From Augochlora pura (Eukaryota > Arthropoda > Insecta > Hymenoptera > Halictidae), in assembly GCF_028453695.1 (NCBI RefSeq), contig NC_135774.1, positions 15,438,001 through 15,502,000 on the forward strand: 64,000 nt of DNA, in the 5' to 3' direction. Both the position numbers and the translations under genes were made by a program. How positions within the stretch are numbered: position 1 is the stretch's first letter; each line of letters begins with the position of its first letter. Below the pieces are notes generated by a model. The model made no database searches. It saw only the letters and a program-made list of their open reading frames with translations, and had not been told where the DNA came from. Below are positions 1 to 10,710 of the stretch, in pieces.

Positions 1-1294
1 ACAATTCAGAGCTTCCATCGAGTTTCGAATTATTATTAACTGCTACAATCTTGAGGGACAGTAAATTTTTTATTGTGTAATTCTCAGACCACCCTAAATC
101 TGGAGAATTCGTTTTAATTATAACTCTCATATCCGATGGATTTAGTATAAATGGACTTAGAGTATGTCCTGGTCCTGCTCTTTCTAAACTAATCGAGGGA
201 AAATTTATAGTCAATGATTGTGAATTCCCATCAATCACATCTTGTGCAATTAATCTTTGCAATTCATCTTTCTCGTTGTGCGCTAAACGATCCAAATCTA
301 TAATAGCTTTATTATTGTTACATTTTATTGTATTGAAGTCTCCTGTGTCTAGTTTATACCATACATTTGTTTTAGAATTCTTACGTTTTTTCTTAGATTT
401 CATATCATTGGTTTCTGATCCTACAAAATGAAGATCCTGTGTAGAGTTTCTATGTTTTGAATTCGTGGTCTGTAATGCCACGTTCTCATCTTGATTTCCT
501 ATACTATTGCTGTTTTCAACAAGGGAGGAATCTGTAGATATGGAAGTCTTGTCAATGGACGAAGAATTTGTAGAAGTTAAAGAGCTCAGCTGATCAATAT
601 CCTCATACATTGAATTAGTGAGCCTGAAAACACATAAGTTAGATTTATTCATGACAGCAATAAAATCTTCGACAATTTCCATGTATGTAGGGCAGAAGGA
701 GAATCCCAAAGACCATGGTCTTGCTTCAAAATCTATGAATTTCATTTTGGAGACTTGTTGTGTCTCAACTTTAAACTCATGAAGAATAGCACTATTTCCA
801 GATGCTACCAAAAGATTACCAGTACTTTGACAACAAGCAATCAACGTGGGCTGCACACTCAATGGTAGCTCTATCATCTCTAAGCTATTTAGAGGCCGAT
901 TTAAGCTCGGAGTAACACGTCCTGCTATTCTAGCACGCATAGGTTGACTTTGGTCTTTCACTATAGCCCAGTTGACATAGACTCTAACAAAATTATTAGT
1001 TACTTTCCCCATCTGATTATTAATAGTTGCATCTCTAGCATATTTTGATTCTAATGTGACCACATAGTCTCCTTTGGTACAGTGTACCATTTGACTGATC
1101 ATATCAACTGTTGGAAATATGGTATGTAATTTAACATCAGACATTGTCAATTCCCATACTTCTACACAGTGTGTCGACAGTGCTAGGAGGAGCATTTCGC
1201 GTCCAGATGTATTTGCTATGCAACTGGCTGTTGACTCCTCGATCTGGGTAATGTGCTGTCCCAGGAAATTATGAACTGTGATTACCCGCACCAT
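1..1294 (-). CDS. HPS3: HPS3 homologue, BLOC-2 subunit (N-terminal 431 residues, cut by window edge)
   Basis: An open frame of 431 codons runs without a stop from the ATG at 1294-1292 to the left edge, so the C-terminal part lies outside. The product begins MVRVITVHNFLG and keeps family landmarks seen in vertebrate HPS3: the block GDYVVTLESKYA, then RVYVNW, then the stretch around LEMIELPLSVQPTLIACC followed by NLLVASGN. HPS3, with HPS5 and HPS6, forms BLOC-2, a cytosolic complex that directs cargo to lysosome-related organelles such as pigment granules. A Ser/Asn/Lys-rich, probably disordered insert (roughly residues 225-300) separates the N-terminal beta-propeller-like part from the next conserved part. 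No intron is needed in this stretch, although a tttcag acceptor-like string occurs near 625. Borealin lies upstream on the same strand. Identification rests on recalled human HPS3; the start is the only sensible ATG. Confidence 0.85.
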   Translation of the reverse strand, partial: MVRVITVHNFLGQHITQIEESTASCIANTSGREMLLLALSTHCVEVWELTMSDVKLHTIFPTVDMISQMVHCTKGDYVVTLESKYARDATINNQMGKVTNNFVRVYVNWAIVKDQSQPMRARIAGRVTPSLNRPLNSLEMIELPLSVQPTLIACCQSTGNLLVASGNSAILHEFKVETQQVSKMKFIDFEARPWSLGFSFCPTYMEIVEDFIAVMNKSNLCVFRLTNSMYEDIDQLSSLTSTNSSSIDKTSISTDSSLVENSNSIGNQDENVALQTTNSKHRNSTQDLHFVGSETNDMKSKKKRKNSKTNVWYKLDTGDFNTIKCNNNKAIIDLDRLAHNEKDELQRLIAQDVIDGNSQSLTINFPSISLERAGPGHTLSPFILNPSDMRVIIKTNSPDLGWSENYTIKNLLSLKIVAVNNNSKLDGSSEL

Positions 1295-2437
1295 ATTGTT
1301 GTTTTTATTCAAATAGGTTCACAAACATATCTTTTACAGCGCTTAGATGCAAATTATTGCGTGTGAACAATAATATTTTAAGAATCAACTTCCCCACCAG
1401 TGTTTCTTTATACAGGTTGCAGTCGAATCATATTTTGAAATATCTGTTGCATAATTCGTTGGAGGTTACCTTACATTCTGTTATATACAGTTATTAATAT
1501 GAGAATTACTCAAATAGAGATTTTCGAACGGATGTATTCGTTGTCTTCTTGGAACCTTTTAATATCAGCGAGGTGTAGAGTTAATAAAACGGAAGAACAT
1601 AAGTGTCACTCAACACTTTTCCCGAAGATATAAAATCTAACTTAACTTGTAAGCTTGGGTTGATGAGCTCAGTAACAAATACTTCAACATTTCAATCATT
1701 TTTCACCCATTTACACGCTTGTTGAACAGCGGTTAGAGTAATAAGATACATCGAACACAATGACAATGAAAGAATAGCATTGATCACTACTCATCGGAAA
1801 ATGATGCTACAATGATTCGTACATGATTTTACACGCTAATATTATTGGAAACACTATTAATACCATAAAGAAGGAGAAAGCAAATACACTTGGCTCATTT
1901 GACAGATTTGCCTGTACGCGCATGTGCATTAAAATATAAATGTGGAACCTACGCGCCCTTAATCTTTCTCACTCGTCCGTGTGATAAATTAACGATTTCA
2001 AACTATTTAGTAAAATTAACTTTGAAATTCTTTATTTGTACTATTTTCTAAATTAGTCATTAAAAAAGAGTCTAATCGTACACAAAAACTTTTCAAACAC
2101 ATATTATATCCTAAGTTTATAACTTGTAATGTATAATTTAATGTACCATACAAATATATTACAGGTTTCTTTAAATTTTATTATGATAATTTAAAAATTC
2201 ATACATGTTTCAATAGCATCCTTAACTATATAATACAATTTTACTCTAAAATATTAATTCCAGAAACATATCTTTACACTAATGTCTTATAAAGTAGTCT
2301 TATTAGCTAGCAAGATAAAAAAGGTAGTAACTAGTGTTGTTTAAATGTCAGATACATCTACAGTCTCAATTATTTAAAAAACTCAACAAACCATTCAAAA
2401 CACAGATTGATCATAGATCAATTATTCCAATGTTGCT
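1295..2437. other. AT-rich spacer upstream of HPS3
   Basis: No open frame of note and no recognisable RNA gene. It should hold the HPS3 promoter and 5' UTR (minus strand). No clear TATA box or initiator could be assigned. Confidence 0.6.
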
Positions 2438-2439
2438 CA

Positions 2440-2590
2440 CAGCATTCAGAAGTAAAATACATACAAAAGAAATTGATCATTTTGTTGAGATAGTCTTTTC
2501 AATATGACTTACAGTGTAGACCAAAAGCAGCCTACACCTTGCATGTACCTATACTTCTCTAATCTCAGGATCGATTTCTTTCAGCAAGGA
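2440..2590 (-). pseudogene. Decayed copy of the 3' end of borealin
   Basis: Bases 2440-2516 match the intact borealin 3' end (2760-2838) at roughly 88% by eye, including the terminal codons H-I-E-K and the stop. Read on the minus strand, the segment further right still encodes IDPE followed by a divergent stretch with an in-frame stop and about 24 extra bases before H-I-E-K resumes. It has no start and no upstream exon body, so it cannot encode borealin. It abuts an HPS3-derived fragment. Confidence 0.75.
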
Positions 2591-2600
2591 CTACTAAGAG

Positions 2601-2752
2601 ACAATCAATTTTTTATCATGTAATTCTCTGATCACCCTAAATTTGAAGAATTTGTTTTAATTATAACCTTACATCTGATGGATTTAGTATAAGAATACTT
2701 CTTGGTCCTGCTGTAATCCGGAATCCCCATGAATCATATCTTGTGCTTTTAA
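2601..2752 (-). pseudogene. Decayed HPS3 exon fragment
   Basis: This stretch aligns collinearly with 58-255 inside the HPS3 coding sequence. The match includes the shared words gatggatttagtata, tggtcctgct and atcttgtgc. An internal deletion and several small indels break the frame. It lies immediately downstream of the stop of intact borealin, so part of borealin's 3' UTR or polyadenylation region may be derived from HPS3 coding DNA. Orientation matches the parent gene. Confidence 0.75.
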
Positions 2753-2796
2753 TTACATGCAGCATTCACAAGTAAAATACATACTAAAGAAATTGA

Positions 2797-3690
2797 TCAT
2801 TTCTTTGAAATAACTTTTTCAATATGATTCTTTAGTGTTTGTAATTGACGCATGGTTTCTGGATCTATTGATGGGATATGTGACATCCTTAAGCCTTCTT
2901 GAGGTAGCAAAGATATTACATTGCCATTCTTTAAAGGTACATTAATGTTAGCAGTATTTTCTTGTACAACCGCAGAAACCAATAAGGGACTACCTTGCAT
3001 ACTAAGAACCATTTCCCCTTGTCGTGGCCGTCTCAATACATTTAATGGTGTATTTGGTTTAACTTTTGGAGTCACAAGACCATATGTATTGCTGTTTGGT
3101 TTTAATGATGCAGGAGTTTTAAATTGATCAGCTTTCATAGATTCCTTAGAATCTAGGTTCTTCATTTTCTTTACAGTCTCTTGATTAATCTGGCTAAGCT
3201 TTACTTGTCTAGTCTTCGAATTACTACGTGTTCTTCTTGTGGTCCTCCGAGGCTCATCTTTTTGAGCTCTTGAGGTTCGAGAAGTTGCAATTCCTTCAGT
3301 CACATATCCATCGTCCGATGCAGTGGTAATTCTCTTTGCAGGTTTCTTTTTCTTTGTCGTTGTAGTCGTTTTCAATGAACTTTCATTAACAGATGACGAA
3401 ACTTCTTCATAATTCTCTTTCTGGTCGTCAATTTCGGAGTTCATTAACTCACCAAGGGTAATCAGTTGAATTTCCTTTGGGAGCCTAGATATAGTAATAT
3501 TAAAAATGTTCTCTAGACCTTTAATCGCTATTTTTGTCTCCGATTCCAATTTTGAAATCCGTAAGTGAGCTTGCCGCTCAAAATCTCTTACTATTGAGTC
3601 AGTTTCATCCACAGCTTGTAGCTCCTGTTTCGTTTTCCGAGTAGTTTTCGTTCGCGGCATTTTCGTTCTCACGTGAAATATCGAATCCAA
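2797..3690 (-). CDS. borealin: Borealin (CDCA8), chromosomal passenger complex subunit
   Basis: Single-exon frame of 297 residues. The N-terminal part (about residues 30-75: IVRDFERQAHLRISKLES...IFNITISRLPKEI) matches the Nbl1/borealin helical region, which binds survivin and INCENP. The middle is a basic, Ser/Thr-rich linker with RTTRRTRS. The C-terminal part (GSPLLVS, then NVPLKNG, then SIDPETMRQLQTLKNHIEKVI) matches the borealin dimerisation domain. Borealin helps target Aurora B to centromeres and the midzone. Two starts compete: ATG at 3690 and ATG at 3660. The second gives MPRTKTTRKTK, resembles the family N-terminus better and has a better Kozak context (AAA before ATG), so the true product may be 287 aa. 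It is divergent from LRRC51. Decayed copies of its own 3' end and of HPS3 lie just downstream. Confidence 0.92.
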   Translation of the reverse strand: MDSIFHVRTKMPRTKTTRKTKQELQAVDETDSIVRDFERQAHLRISKLESETKIAIKGLENIFNITISRLPKEIQLITLGELMNSEIDDQKENYEEVSSSVNESSLKTTTTTKKKKPAKRITTASDDGYVTEGIATSRTSRAQKDEPRRTTRRTRSNSKTRQVKLSQINQETVKKMKNLDSKESMKADQFKTPASLKPNSNTYGLVTPKVKPNTPLNVLRRPRQGEMVLSMQGSPLLVSAVVQENTANINVPLKNGNVISLLPQEGLRMSHIPSIDPETMRQLQTLKNHIEKVISKK

Positions 3691-4221
3691 TAAGATTGTT
3701 CGTATGTCTTTCTGTATTATGCGTGTCTATGCGACAATCCGACGCAAATACTTACATAGAAATAATCAAAATCAAAGCAATGTTTTTAATTCCGTTTATA
3801 ACCGCCTTTTTTAATGCCAGTGTTGCGTCGTTATGCGCACAACAGAATGGCAAAACCATGTTGAAGAATACGCATGCTTGAAAAGCCCGCGCTCTACCGA
3901 GATTTTTAGGAACTAAATTTTAAGCGTTCACAAAAGCGTGTGCAAAAGAATTTCTTGAATTTGAATTGGAAGAGGATTATTACTGCGGTAAATTGATCAG
4001 GTTGCGTTGTTAAATATTGTTCGATTCTAAATTACTGTGAATGAAAACTTGGAGAAATTGTTTGAATTGTCAGTTGCTGGATAAATGACTGTCTATATCA
4101 GTTTGAAAAACTTACGGTGATCGCAATTCTTGGTCGAAGTGAACGTAGAAGAGTGAGTATTAATATTTGACAAACTATTTCTAAATTAGTTTCATAGTAG
4201 CTATTATATTTCTAATTTACC
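3691..4221. promoter_or_regulatory. Shared divergent promoter interval, borealin / LRRC51
   Basis: About 530 bases separate the borealin start (minus) from the LRRC51 start (plus). No other coding capacity is visible, so both transcription starts should fall here. No TATA box was convincing. Confidence 0.55.
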
Positions 4222-4916
4222 ATGGATGTCGCTAATTCATACGAAGATCCGTTGTCTTCTTACAAACGAACTGAACGTCAAGAAATGATGATAGCTGCGC
4301 CATTAGATTTATCATTTAAAAAAGCAACAACCATGAGGGGTATGCCATTCTTGAAAATAATATTCATAACGATTAGAAGTTATTCGTATTTTAGAAAGCG
4401 AAAAGGTTCAATAACATTTGTTTTATTCCAAGAGAATTGGCAGACAAACGCCCGCAAGCGGCACGGACAGGTAAATTACCAGTTCGAACCCCTACAGATC
4501 GGTTCGTAACATGTTCGTTCTGGATAAGCCATAATTCGTTAACTTCGATGGACGGATTTGAGAGTCTCGCACAGAAACTTCTCGATGACCCTGCGTACCT
4601 CAGCTGGATCGATCTTTCTTTCAATGAATTAAAGAACATTGGCGACGACATTACAAAGTTTCCAAATCTAAAGATCATTTATTTACACGGTAATGATATA
4701 TCAAATATCAACGATGTCGTGAAACTGAAAAATTTGCAAAACCTACGGTCTTTAACACTGCATGGAAATCCTATAGAAAATCTGCAGTATTATAGGGGTT
4801 ATATCGTCCATATTCTTCCCCAATTGTCATCGTTAGATTTTTCAACTATACTTTCTGTCGAGAAGAAAAGAGCACCGCCAGCTGGATTTTATAAAGTGAT
4901 ACACGGCGCTACATGA
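4222..4916 (+). CDS. LRRC51: LRRC51-like leucine-rich repeat protein
   Basis: Two coding exons: 4222..4339 and 4435..4916, intron 4340-4434 (GT..AG, 95 bp), product 199 aa (human LRRC51 is about 192). The acceptor after 4434 is the one that keeps the phase: exon 1 leaves one base, G, and exon 2 starts AA. The other nearby AG sites shift the frame or meet a stop. Exon 1 gives PLDLSFKKATTMR, like the PLDYSFRS start of the vertebrate protein. Exon 2 carries SFWISHNSL, then YLSWIDLSFNEL, LKIIYLHGNDIS and LRSLTLHGNPIE, which are the LRRs, and ends with a Y-rich cap and the conserved LSSLDFS. LRRC51 is a small cytosolic LRR protein of poorly known function. In mammals it belongs to the LRTOMT locus; no methyltransferase part is seen here. 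Confidence 0.88.
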
Positions 4917-4947
4917 ATATAAAACTTTATTTTTAAACTGTATTTGT

Positions 4948-4953
4948 ATTAAA
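4948..4953 (+). terminator. Candidate polyadenylation signal of LRRC51
   Basis: ATTAAA lies 32 bases after the LRRC51 stop. A canonical AATAAA occurs further on at 5100-5105; either could be used. The convergent cyclin L gene ends at 5282, so the 3' ends are close. Confidence 0.4.
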
Positions 4954-5281
4954 TACACGCTCTTTTAAGTATTGTTATTCGTAACATTTCTCTGAGAATG
5001 GTACCGTTTTTTACTTCTTTTTTCTTTCTTTCTTTACAAGGTACTTCGAGTGGACACTCTTACAAATGATTCGTTTCAACTCCTATAGTTAGCGTTATTA
5101 AATAAACTCAAGATATGTACCACACAACAGAAATTAATCGTCCTATTTAAGTTCTCTGTCAATGAAGCGGAGGTAAAAAAAGGCCTCGTATTATATTACA
5201 AAGTGGATATAACAACTGCTACACTCGTTCGCAGTGTCTTTGTTGTAATATGAAACAATTTTGTTTGTACATTGAATTAAC

Positions 5282-6778
5282 TCAATGTCGTCTGTGTTTG
5301 CTGCGATGTTTACTTGATTTTTCGGTATCTCTATCTCGTGATCGACTACGAGATCTATATCGGCTACGTGAAGATTTATGACTGCCGGATCGTCTACGCT
5401 GTGCTTTCTTCGGTTTTCGCGAACGGCCATGACTATGGCTACGGGATCTACTTCGGCTATGTTTCTTCCTCTTGGAATGTTTCGTTCCTTCACCCCGTGA
5501 GGGCGAAGTACTCGGAGACTTCGAACGCCTAAATAAAAATATAAGTAAATTTCACTGCAGGATATTTAATTATTACCATAAACGTTACTATACCGAGGAG
5601 ATTTTGTTCTTTCGGGAGCCGCATGTGTACCGCTACGGCTGATAAAACCACCCCACGCGTTGTGATGTTTAGGCAGAGGTGGACTCGGTGTGTGACTATC
5701 AACGTCTCCTCCCCTAGCTTTGGTTCTAGCTTCTTCATACTGTCGTCGAAGCTCTTCAACACGTTTTTCTAACTGTTCTGGCTTAACACGGGGTCGATAA
5801 TAAAGGCGTAATATGCGACGGCAAACGTCTCTAATGGCAGATTCGTTGACTTTGAAAAGGGAAAACCAAGCAGGTGCAGTGGGTAGTGGAAGTTGCAGCT
5901 GCCGGGCTCCTAAGTAGACACATGCACAGGCTACTGTTTCTGGTTGATGTCTCAAAAATACATCGGACCTTAACGAATCGTTCATATAATTCCAACATTG
6001 CTGCATCAGAGCCTTGTTTTTTTCATAACCCAATACTTGCAAGTACATAACAATGATCTTATGGGGATGCTTTACGTGAACACAAAACCCTAGTTCTTTA
6101 AGGACTCTTCTCTCTGACTTGATCACTTGATTCTTTAATGCCACGTAATTTTGATCCAATATCACTGGTTGTATTGGTCTGAAACAAATTTTAAAGAGAT
6201 ACACATATAATTGCAAGAGATTTAAGAGGAATATAGAAAATACAGAGTCACACTTACTTTTGGCTAGATACTTGCTTTATATGATTGAAAACGTTAATCA
6301 CATCCCTGATACGTCTGGGTGCCTCCTCAATTTTACTAGCTAAACAAATACAACCCATTGCAGTAGTTTCCATATTATGTCTAACTAACGATTTACTGTA
6401 ATAAAATCGTTGAAATATTACTTGTCCTGTAGCCATCGCAACCTGTTCGACGTAATCGGAAAAAGCAAAGATTACAGCATGATTTAGAGGTTATAGAGGT
6501 TATAAAGTTTACAAACATTCTGTTTGTTTTCAGATTAAATAATTTACCTGCGGTAGTTTCAGTAGAATACCGGCTATCTGTATTAGCTCACATCCTAATA
6601 TTCGAAGATCAGTTTCAGTTTCTGCATCCAATCCATCTAAATGTGACGGCGTCGAGTTAAGCTTCTCTTCGGGTAGGAGACAATTTTGTAACGTTAATAC
6701 AATCTTTCCGTAAGGTTTCGTGTTCGCGGTCGTTGCATTTTTTACGGGAGCAACAGAATTTTCTTTCATGTTACTCAT
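5282..6778 (-). CDS. CycL: Cyclin L (CCNL1/2-like), RS-domain cyclin
   Basis: Four coding exons on the minus strand: 6778..6548, 6442..6258, 6178..5594, 5528..5282; all borders GT-AG and phase-consistent, product 415 aa. Landmarks: LRILGCELIQIAGILLKLPQ joined to VAMATGQVIFQRFYYSKS, then ASKIEEAPRRIRDVINVFNH, then ERRVLKELGFCVHVKHPHK and PETVACACVYLGARQLQLP, which is the tandem cyclin fold (residues about 55-300). A conserved basic/acidic helix (about 300-330) follows. Residues about 335-415 form an RS domain (repeated SRSRSRS, RSRYRSRSRSRD, ending HRSKHRRH). Cyclin L partners CDK11 and related kinases in nuclear speckles and acts in pre-mRNA splicing and transcription. It is shorter than the human protein (about 526 aa), mostly through a shorter RS tail. 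The Psc-like gene lies upstream on the same strand. Confidence 0.95.
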
Positions 6779-9700
6779 TTTTACATTTACGATGCAAAAG
6801 CAACTAAACTCGTTAGTTGTTCAATCACTATTCATACAGCAAGTTAACCTTTCATCCCATCGAGGTACGGTACACATCTGATCTACGATAAGTCCTACAC
6901 CATACTGAGCCGTTCTATCTCTTTTCAGTCTATGGCGCTTGTATCCCCCCACCATTTTAATGCGCATCCAACTCGCGCAGTTGGTTTAGAAAGAGAACGG
7001 GAGATGATCGAGAGAGACATAATAAAACCAGCAGGTTCTATGTGTGAGTGTCCACACAGATGAGAACCTTGCCTCATGAACTGAACTTATGAAAATAACT
7101 CGTAAGGGTCATAAATATAGTAATAAAATAAAATAAGGTCCATTCGCAGGTATACGATGTGCTAATGTTATCTGTCCCCGGTCTAAAGCTTTCACTCGGA
7201 ATTTCCACTCTCAGGTATTCCAGGCTATTAGAATATATACTTTTAAGGAAAACTTGTCCTGTCCATAGCCATTAATATCCGATTGCTATTGTTTCTGACG
7301 GTAGACTTATGCAGTATCATATTTTAAATTTGTTAAGTCAAGTCTTAACAACTTTCTAATCCACATACCATGAAGTTGTAAAAAATTTACCATTACCTAA
7401 ATGTTTTTTAGATTCATAAATTAGTAATCATTAGTTAAAATGTAGCTTCTGAGTTATTAAAAATTTTAATAATTGTAGAATCTTTCAAAGCGAAAAATAT
7501 AAGTCGAATATGGAGCCGCGTGTTTCAAATGGAGCGCCATGCTCCACAAGAAACTACAAGAATGGTAATGCGCGACGAGCTACATTGTCCATCGTTGTGA
7601 CTTGTTTCGCTTGTGCGTGCTGATGTCGTGCTCTTTTGCTCACTCGACTCACCCTCTCTTTGTTTAAAAGTGTGAGGGCAGCACTGCATAAAAGCATCAA
7701 GCAATCAGAGAATGGTAGTTTCTGTACTTTACCTCAAATTTCTGTGCTTTTTGCCCCCATCATAATTTAGTTTGGAGACGCAGTACTATATCATACATTC
7801 GATATAAAACCATAAACTTGTACTTTAAATTAGAATTAGAACACAGGAGAGGTGTTCGTATACACTCGATTCTCTATACATGATAATTTACTCGATAATT
7901 TCTTCAATTTTTGTCGTAATTTTGCTTTACGTTGTAATTTTTTTTAAGGTGGCAACAGTGGTTTCAGGATCCGCCATTTAATAGTTTGTGGAACGCAGTA
8001 GTGAGTACGTAACGGTCCCATTAGAAGATTTCGAATTTCAAAATTTATCGAATATTTTCTATTATTTTAACAATAAACTGGCATTAGAAGAAAATACGAA
8101 ACTCCAAATACAAAGTTATCATAAAAGTTGGTCGAGGTATCATGCTTTTTTACAATAGCAATGAAGTAATAAAGTCTTCGTTCTCTGGTCCTATGTTTCA
8201 CATAGTACCAAGTATTGTCGCAACAAAGTTGTAATTTAATTTCTTTACAGGTTCTTGAGTTTATTGTTGGGCTATTATGATGGAATGGAATATTAACAAG
8301 AAGTCTTCTCGGTGAGTCAAGCATCAATATTGAAATATTAACAATGTAAAGTTCGACTGATGTCGATGTTGTTATTCAAATATGGAGGACACATTTGAAA
8401 TTGTATTCGCGCCATCGCCAGAGGGACATAGTAAAGCGACAACGATTTTATTTTTAGGTATATAATAATATATTCCTTTAGTTGTTACATGTCCGTTCTC
8501 TCTATTATTCAAAATGAATGTCCGACGTTGCACCGCAACGAGACATTCGATGCGGTTTTTGTGTTATAAAACTGTTGATCGCGATCATTCTCATGATTTT
8601 CCAAATTCGATTTGAATAGAAACGGTTGTTGGGCTTACAGAGTAATAGGATTTTGCGCGCATTCTCGCAAAGAACGACTGACTAAGTATAATCATAAATA
8701 TATACAAGATCAAGAAATAATACATATAATATAATACACTTGCATAACATAACAATTATCGTACAACGTATACATAGTAGTAACTCATAGCGAAACGTAA
8801 CGCGAAAAAGGTAAATGAAAAAACTAACAATAGCATAGATCCATACGTTATACAATTAATTGTATCCTAGCCACTTCTCTTCGGATATTCCATCTCCGTC
8901 GATTTTCGGTCCCTGTGTGTTTCCTTGCGTACAGAATTCATAAATTAGACGAATAGGAAAGATTTTGCGTCGACTAAAGCAGCTTTTCTGCGATAGATTT
9001 GTAATCGGTGAATAAAGAAACAACATAATTTTCGACTTTGCCGTCAATTTTTGCCGCTAGGCGTGGCTGCGACGGGCTCTCAGAGTCTCTTAACAATCCT
9101 TGGCCATGATCCGGTTAACATAAGGGTAGCGAAAGGGATCACGCCCTTGTAAATACATTAGAGAAAAATGTAAAGCTTTGTAAAGATTTGCGACCAATGA
9201 TATTGAGCGACAATAAAAAAAAATGAAAAGATCAAACGATTCCACTATTTGCGGGTTGTTCAGGACACCATCTGAAGGCAATTCGATTGGAGTGAATGGC
9301 TACCTTGAACGAACCGCGCGAGCTTTCTGCAGACTGTAAATTCAATGCGAGGTACTTGGTCGAACACTCCGCTTTCGCATAGTTCCATTGGACCGAGATA
9401 GGAACGATTCCCACGTGAAACATTTACAGACTCGCACAAGTCGATATCGTTTTCGCGAAATCGGAAGTTCCGACGGAACCCTCTCAACGTAGCGAAACCC
9501 GACGAAGCAACTGCGCGCAGATTCAAATTTCACGGGGTTGCGTGTGTATGCATGTGTGTGTACGTGTCTTCGAGTGTGTCCTTAAAAAATTTGAAAAAAT
9601 AAAATCTTCAGCGTCCGAGCTGTATCTATTCCCTGTATTGTACGACGCGGTACACCGTGTTTTGTACAAAGCGTCCCGCGAAACTATTGATCTCTATTTC

Positions 9701-10710
9701 ACCTGTATCTGATTTTTACGTGCACACGTTTAGTTAATGTTGACTTGCTTTGAGACGTATTATTTTTAACAAACGATTATACGTGTATTCCAGTACGCGT
9801 GTACCAAAATCTGCATATTTCAATACTTGTGTACACGTGTATTTCAATACTCGTATACACGTGTATTTCAATACTCGTATACACGTGTATTTCAATACTC
9901 GCGTACACGTGTATTTCAATACTCGTATACACATATATTTTAATGAATAATGAAACACGCATGTGTTATTGTTATATTCATGTTTTACTTTGTGTGATTA
10001 TTTTATGTAGGATAAAGCTTTAAAATTGTCAACTCTAGTCGGATCTTGATACACGTGTATGAAATATGTGTACATGTAAATATGAGATACACGTAAAGAT
10101 ACACATCATTACCTGAATTCCAGGTATTATCGTTTCTATCCGCAGAACGCTTCGTCTATAACAGTAATGTCCACGGGAGACGAACGGAAGGCAATCGTTG
10201 TCCTCGTCGTCGCGTCCCGCCGTCGATGAAATATGCCGTGGCATGTTTGTTGGTCTCGACAAAAGTGTTTTTGGGGACGGTAAGTTGGTGTTCGATTGGC
10301 CCTTACAGCCTCTCCCGCGGACATTCCTGGCCTATAAGGTTTACAGATGTTCAAAATAGATCATACAAATTGATTCGTTCATCCACGCTAAAAGATATTC
10401 GATAACATTGGTATAGCTGGCTCGAAGTGAGTCTAACTGGAAGAGAGAGAGAGGCAATTCGGTAGCTCGATCGGTTCGCGGTTCAACCTTGATCGAATTC
10501 GCTTAGTGTTCGTACACAAAAATGGAGTTCATTCGTTGAAACAATTTGATTCGCGATTAGCACCGAACGAGCACCTTTTCAACCGAATTCACAAACGTCC
10601 TCTTCTTCTCAAAGACCGATTCACTTCGCGTAACCCGTGTACCTGGCAGTGCGATAGCTATCTCCTTCAACGAACAATCATTTCGCTCGTGCACAGAGCG
10701 CACCACGTGG
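6779..10710. other. Spacer between cyclin L and the Psc-like gene
   Basis: AT-rich and without convincing coding exons on either strand. It should hold the cyclin L promoter (near 6.8-7.1 kb) and the 3' UTR of the Psc-like gene (left of 10711). AATAAA is present on the minus strand near 8448 as a possible distant 3' end. A 24-bp minisatellite sits at 9781-9942. No tRNA or other structured RNA gene was recognised. Confidence 0.5.
9781..9942. repeat. 24-bp minisatellite with a palindromic CACGTG core
   Basis: About six to seven head-to-tail copies of a 24-base unit (acgtgtatttcaatactcgt followed by atac). The four central copies are nearly identical; the outer ones are degenerate. Each unit junction makes the palindrome tacacgtgta, which contains an E-box. 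Because 24 is a multiple of three, all frames stay open, giving spurious repeat peptides on both strands. More isolated acacgtgt or acacgta sites follow at about 10050-10100. Confidence 0.9.

Noticed and set aside
8382..8465. Short plus-strand frame MEDTFEIVFAPSPEGHSKAT with a possible donor near its end
   Set aside because: Only 27 codons, no recognisable family, and no downstream plus-strand exon it could join before the antisense Psc-like gene.
9781..9942. CRISPR-like regular repeat
   Set aside because: The 24-bp units are contiguous with no spacers, in a eukaryotic genome; it is a minisatellite.
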